A stretch of 8,668 nt of DNA from assembly GCA_031283145.1 (NCBI GenBank), contig JAITCJ010000192.1:1-8668 (forward strand). Direction: 5' to 3'. The notes below the pieces were generated by a model. The model was given only the letters and a program-made list of their open reading frames with translations. It did no database searches and was not told where the DNA came from. The DNA comes from Holophagales bacterium (GTDB lineage: Bacteria > Acidobacteriota > Holophagae > Holophagales > Holophagaceae). Of this stretch, positions 7,108-8,668 are shown piece by piece (within the stretch, counting starts at the first letter, position 1; each line of letters begins with the position of its first letter). A program made the translations under genes and the position numbers.

Positions 7108-7220
7108 CCATATGAAGTCTGCCAGCAGGCGCAGTGTATTTCGAGGATTTACCTAAAATAAAAGGATTTATAGCCAATCAACCCGAAAAACAGGCTGCGC
7201 TCTGTTTTTCGGGTTGATTG
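7108..7220 (+). ncRNA. Candidate small RNA ending at hairpin A2
   Basis: A transcript starting from the promoter-like site at 7073-7101 and ending at the hairpin 7175-7220 would be about 110 bases long. It would contain a 14-codon frame, MKSASRRSVFRGFT (7112-7156), which has no Shine-Dalgarno and would be nearly leaderless. No known RNA family is recognised. The case rests only on the spacing of promoter, hairpin and lack of a gene. Confidence 0.2.
7175..7220. repeat. Hairpin repeat family A, copy 2
   Basis: A perfect 19-bp stem (7175-7193 with 7202-7220) closes the loop GCTGCGCT. The core from GAAAAACAG through the loop to CTGTTTTTC is identical to copy 1 at 241-266. The outer arms differ (CAATCAACCC/GGGTTGATTG here, TTAAGCT/AGCTTAA there), yet both are completely paired. 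It is preceded by TATAGCCAATCAA, resembling the end of tatC. No annotated gene ends here. Confidence 0.75.
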
Positions 7221-7444
7221 AGAGTGCTTTTCCAGAGGCTGTTTCACCGGCAATCTTCAGACCGGTTCAAGGTGCAAACAGAAACGAGGTTTTGCAATTA
7301 CCGCATCTGAAAAAAATTCCTGAAAAAAGCAAACGAAAAATATTTTATGTGTATAATGATTGTACGAGGTTGTAAATTTTCCGTGCTTCGTTGTTTGACA
7401 GCTACAGTCTCGGAGTACCGTATGTCCTTTCATTTCAAGCAATC
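7221..7444. other. Intergenic stretch with no gene recognised
   Basis: This part of the 800-base gap between the operon and the SprT-like gene holds no convincing coding sequence. It has a short inverted repeat (ACCGG at 7246-7250 with CCGGT at 7262-7266) and a TATAAT on the plus strand at 7352-7357 without a good -35. A 61-codon minus-strand frame with a TTG start looks like chance. Confidence 0.6.
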
Positions 7445-7482
7445 TGATTTATGTTCCCGCCTTTACACGGCGGGAACATAAA
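7445..7482. repeat. Hairpin repeat family B, copy 2
   Basis: A perfect 14-bp stem (7448-7461 with 7469-7482) closes the loop TTTACAC. The stem sequence TGTTCCCGCC and the left flank TGATTTA match copy 1 at 6907-6940. The loop is the exact reverse complement of the loop in copy 1, while the flank is in the same orientation. It lies downstream of the SprT-like gene and could also help end its transcript. Confidence 0.65.
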
Positions 7483-7519
7483 ATTGAGAGCATTTCAAAA
7501 AAGGATATAGTAGTTTTAC

Positions 7520-7538
7520 GTGAAATCTGCCATTTCAC
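7520..7538 (-). terminator. Small hairpin over the stop codon of the SprT-like gene
   Basis: GTGAAAT (7520-7526) pairs with ATTTCAC (7532-7538) around the loop CTGCC. The TGA stop of the SprT-like gene is inside one arm. A run of six T on the minus strand (7502-7497) comes only 17 bases after the stem, so it is a poor terminator. It may instead protect the 3' end of the transcript. Confidence 0.25.
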
Positions 7539-7939
7539 ATGGAATTGCCGGAATCTTCCGTGCCTATACCGTGATGAATCCCCTGGTGTCCGAAAACTTC
7601 CCAGGCTATCTGACGGAAGCGCTGGGTATGACCCCAATCTGAATCGCCATCTTTCCAAAGTTTGTAATGAACGAGTTCATGCTCAAGAATCCTGGAGAGA
7701 ACCGCATCCGGGTCTCGGCAAAAGCATCCGCACACTTCAAGCGGCCAGGGGCGGTCAAGCCGGCGAATTAAAGGAATGGAAAGCCTTATTTCAGGATGCC
7801 AGTAACCTCTGTTGTCTTTTTCAAGCACAAATAAGCCGGCGCAGCGAGTCATGCGCGGCGACCACAATACCGGCGGGGCTGTCATTTCCCAGCCCGCACG
7901 GGTTATAGACTCCAATACTTTTTGACGAAGCGTTGACAC
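7535..7939 (-). CDS. SprT-like zinc metalloprotease-domain protein
   Basis: The product carries HELVHYKLWKDGDSDWGH followed by TQRFR, the HExxH...H zinc site and the H-x-x-x-F-R element of the SprT/Spartan-like domain, within a domain of about 130 residues. With the start used here (GTG, 7939) HELVH falls at residues 87-91 and the third ligand His at 104. The preceding LRQKVLESITRAGW helix and PPVLWSPRMTRCAGLF strand pair fit the N-terminal half of the fold, so the later ATG at 7885 would remove part of it. The longest frame begins at an ATG at 8047, but its first 36 codons are made of inverted and direct repeats, so I reject that start. No clear Shine-Dalgarno precedes the GTG, so the exact start is uncertain. 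Bacterial relatives are poorly characterised; eukaryotic SPRTN cleaves DNA-protein crosslinks. Two Cys in EVCGCFC are notable. It lies downstream of aspS on the same strand. Confidence 0.75.
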   Translation of the reverse strand: MSTLRQKVLESITRAGWEMTAPPVLWSPRMTRCAGLFVLEKDNRGYWHPEIRLSIPLIRRLDRPWPLEVCGCFCRDPDAVLSRILEHELVHYKLWKDGDSDWGHTQRFRQIAWEVFGHQGIHHGIGTEDSGNSM

Positions 7940-7948
7940 AGTACACCA

Positions 7949-7978
7949 CGCTTTTATTGCAATTTTCGCTTTTATTGC
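7949..7978. repeat. 12-bp direct repeat with 18-bp period
   Basis: CGCTTTTATTGC occurs at 7949-7960 and again at 7967-7978, separated by AATTTT. The second copy runs into the arm of the first hairpin of the cluster, and a related TTATTGC word forms that arm. It lies just upstream of the GTG start of the SprT-like gene. Confidence 0.6.
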
Positions 7979-8079
7979 TTGCTTAACGGTGGGCAGTGCC
8001 CACCCACAAGCAATAAGCGGCCGGGATTTACTTGTAAATCCCGGCATAGCAGTTCAACTACAAAAAGTTGAACTGCTAT
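7972..8079. repeat. Cluster of tandem and nested hairpins between aspS and the SprT-like gene
   Basis: Four perfect inverted repeats are packed in 108 bases. An outer stem, TTATTGCTTG/CAAGCAATAA (7972-7981 with 8007-8016), encloses GGTGGGC/GCCCACC (7988-7994 with 7998-8004). Next is an 11-bp stem, GCCGGGATTTA/TAAATCCCGGC (8020-8030 with 8035-8045). Directly abutting it is a 14-bp stem (8046-8059 with 8066-8079) with loop ACAAAA. None has a terminal T-tract, so they are not standard intrinsic terminators. They resemble a REP-like intergenic palindrome cluster. Confidence 0.7.
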
Positions 8080-8120
8080 ATACAGTGTTGATAATAGGGC
8101 CATTCAACCTATCCATTGAT

Positions 8121-8668
8121 TCAGAACTCGAATACGGTTCCGCCTAAATTCGTTGTTTCAACATTTACCACTTCGCCCTCGACAGTGAGAGTACTCAGAG
8201 TTGACGGCCTGCCATGGGCTAATTGGCGCATGGCCCGGAGAGGAGCCTGCAACTCGTCGGGTACCGTCTCAAAGAACATCAGGCCGGCGCGGTATTCCTG
8301 TGGTCGGGTGTGCTGTATTTTTAAGTCGTTCATCTGGCTCTGATCCACGGCATTTGGGGCGTCTGTCATCAGACAGCGGGCCTGGGCAGTCTTTGGAAAG
8401 GCAATAACTTCGCGGATATTATCAACACCGGCAAGAAGCATGACCAGTCTGTCCAGGCCAAGGGCAAGTCCGCCATGAGGCGGAGCGCCGTAGCTCAGAG
8501 CGTCCAGCAAGAAACCAAATTTATCCCTGGCTTCTGCTTCTCCAATCCCGATGGCTCTGAACATCAATCCCTGAGTTTGCGCGTCGTGGATACGAATAGA
8601 GCCGCCGCCAACTTCATAGCCGTTCAACACCAGATCGTAGGCTTGGGCGCGGCAGACCCCCGGATTGG
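8121..8668 (-). CDS. aspS: Aspartyl-tRNA synthetase, C-terminal part with extended tail (5' end outside window)
   Basis: The visible 182 residues are the C-terminal third of bacterial-type AspRS, the class II enzyme that charges tRNA-Asp with aspartate. Landmarks are [46 protein letters not shown], the class II motif 3 [15 protein letters not shown] with its Arg, and [11 protein letters not shown]. The frame is open to the window edge at 8668, and the GTG at 8630 is an internal Val, not a start. Bacterial AspRS normally ends soon after the MTDAP/LxIQ region. Here about 60 further residues follow (from [12 protein letters not shown] to [10 protein letters not shown]), with codon use that looks like the rest of the gene. 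Whether the product charges only tRNA-Asp or also tRNA-Asn cannot be told from this fragment. Confidence 0.93.
   Translation of the reverse strand, partial: NPGVCRAQAYDLVLNGYEVGGGSIRIHDAQTQGLMFRAIGIGEAEARDKFGFLLDALSYGAPPHGGLALGLDRLVMLLAGVDNIREVIAFPKTAQARCLMTDAPNAVDQSQMNDLKIQHTRPQEYRAGLMFFETVPDELQAPLRAMRQLAHGRPSTLSTLTVEGEVVNVETTNLGGTVFEF

Noticed and set aside
7352..7357. Plus-strand TATAAT as a promoter
   Set aside because: No acceptable -35 at 16-18 bases and no gene downstream on that strand.
7257..7442. 61-codon minus-strand frame
   Set aside because: It has a TTG start, no Shine-Dalgarno, no domain or signal features, and lies in an intergenic AT-rich region.
7940..8047. Upstream ATG at 8047 as the start of the SprT-like protein
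   Set aside because: The first 36 codons consist of palindromes and a direct repeat and give low-complexity sequence unrelated to the SprT fold; the domain begins near the GTG at 7939.
6907..8079. CRISPR-like array from repeated hairpins
   Set aside because: The hairpins belong to different families, are irregularly spaced, have no unique spacers of constant length, and no cas gene is present.
8046..8079. 14-bp stem as an ordinary aspS terminator
   Set aside because: There is no T-tract after the stem on the minus strand and another stem follows immediately, so a structural repeat is the better description.

Overview
The window is a diderm (Gram-negative-type) bacterial chromosome segment. 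It has two housekeeping genes cut by the window edges (the 3' end of tatC on the left, the 3' end of aspS on the right) and a block of cell-envelope genes between them. Four of the six substantial reading frames begin with a signal peptide. One is a 1070-residue Oar-like TonB-dependent receptor and two look like small outer-membrane beta-barrels ending in an aromatic residue. This receptor style is common in Acidobacteriota and in Verrucomicrobiota of the Opitutales type. I cannot choose between them from sequence alone, so the phylum is a guess.

Layout from left to right. At 1-237 (+) lies the end of tatC, meeting at 284-1828 (-) a secreted TPR/thioredoxin-fold protein with a CPPC motif. A strong symmetrical hairpin sits between these convergent genes. 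At 1966-2628 (-), 2641-5853 (-) and 5887-6732 (-) lie a small barrel protein, the receptor and another small barrel protein. They are transcribed right to left, with gaps of 33 and 12 bases, so they are very probably one operon. The thioredoxin-like gene follows after a 137-base gap that carries its own leader-like structure. From 6733 to 7534 there is no convincing ordinary gene, but the region is dense in signals: a T-rich leader with a GC-rich hairpin and a 16-codon upstream frame, a near-perfect 20-bp palindrome, candidate divergent promoters, and three long hairpins from two repeat families. At 7535-7939 (-) is a small SprT-like zinc metalloprotease-fold protein. From 7949 to 8079 is a tight cluster of inverted repeats. 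At 8121-8668 (-) is the C-terminal part of aspartyl-tRNA synthetase with an unusual tail of about 60 residues.

How the genes may work together (inference): the barrel-receptor-barrel operon would build an outer-membrane uptake or surface complex, and the secreted thioredoxin-like protein could serve disulfide or folding needs in the same compartment. The substrate is not visible. The most unusual part of the window is non-coding. Two families of hairpins have conserved cores or stems while other parts vary in a paired or inverted way, and a 13-bp motif next to a hairpin recurs upstream of two envelope genes. I found no CRISPR array, transposase, tRNA or rRNA.
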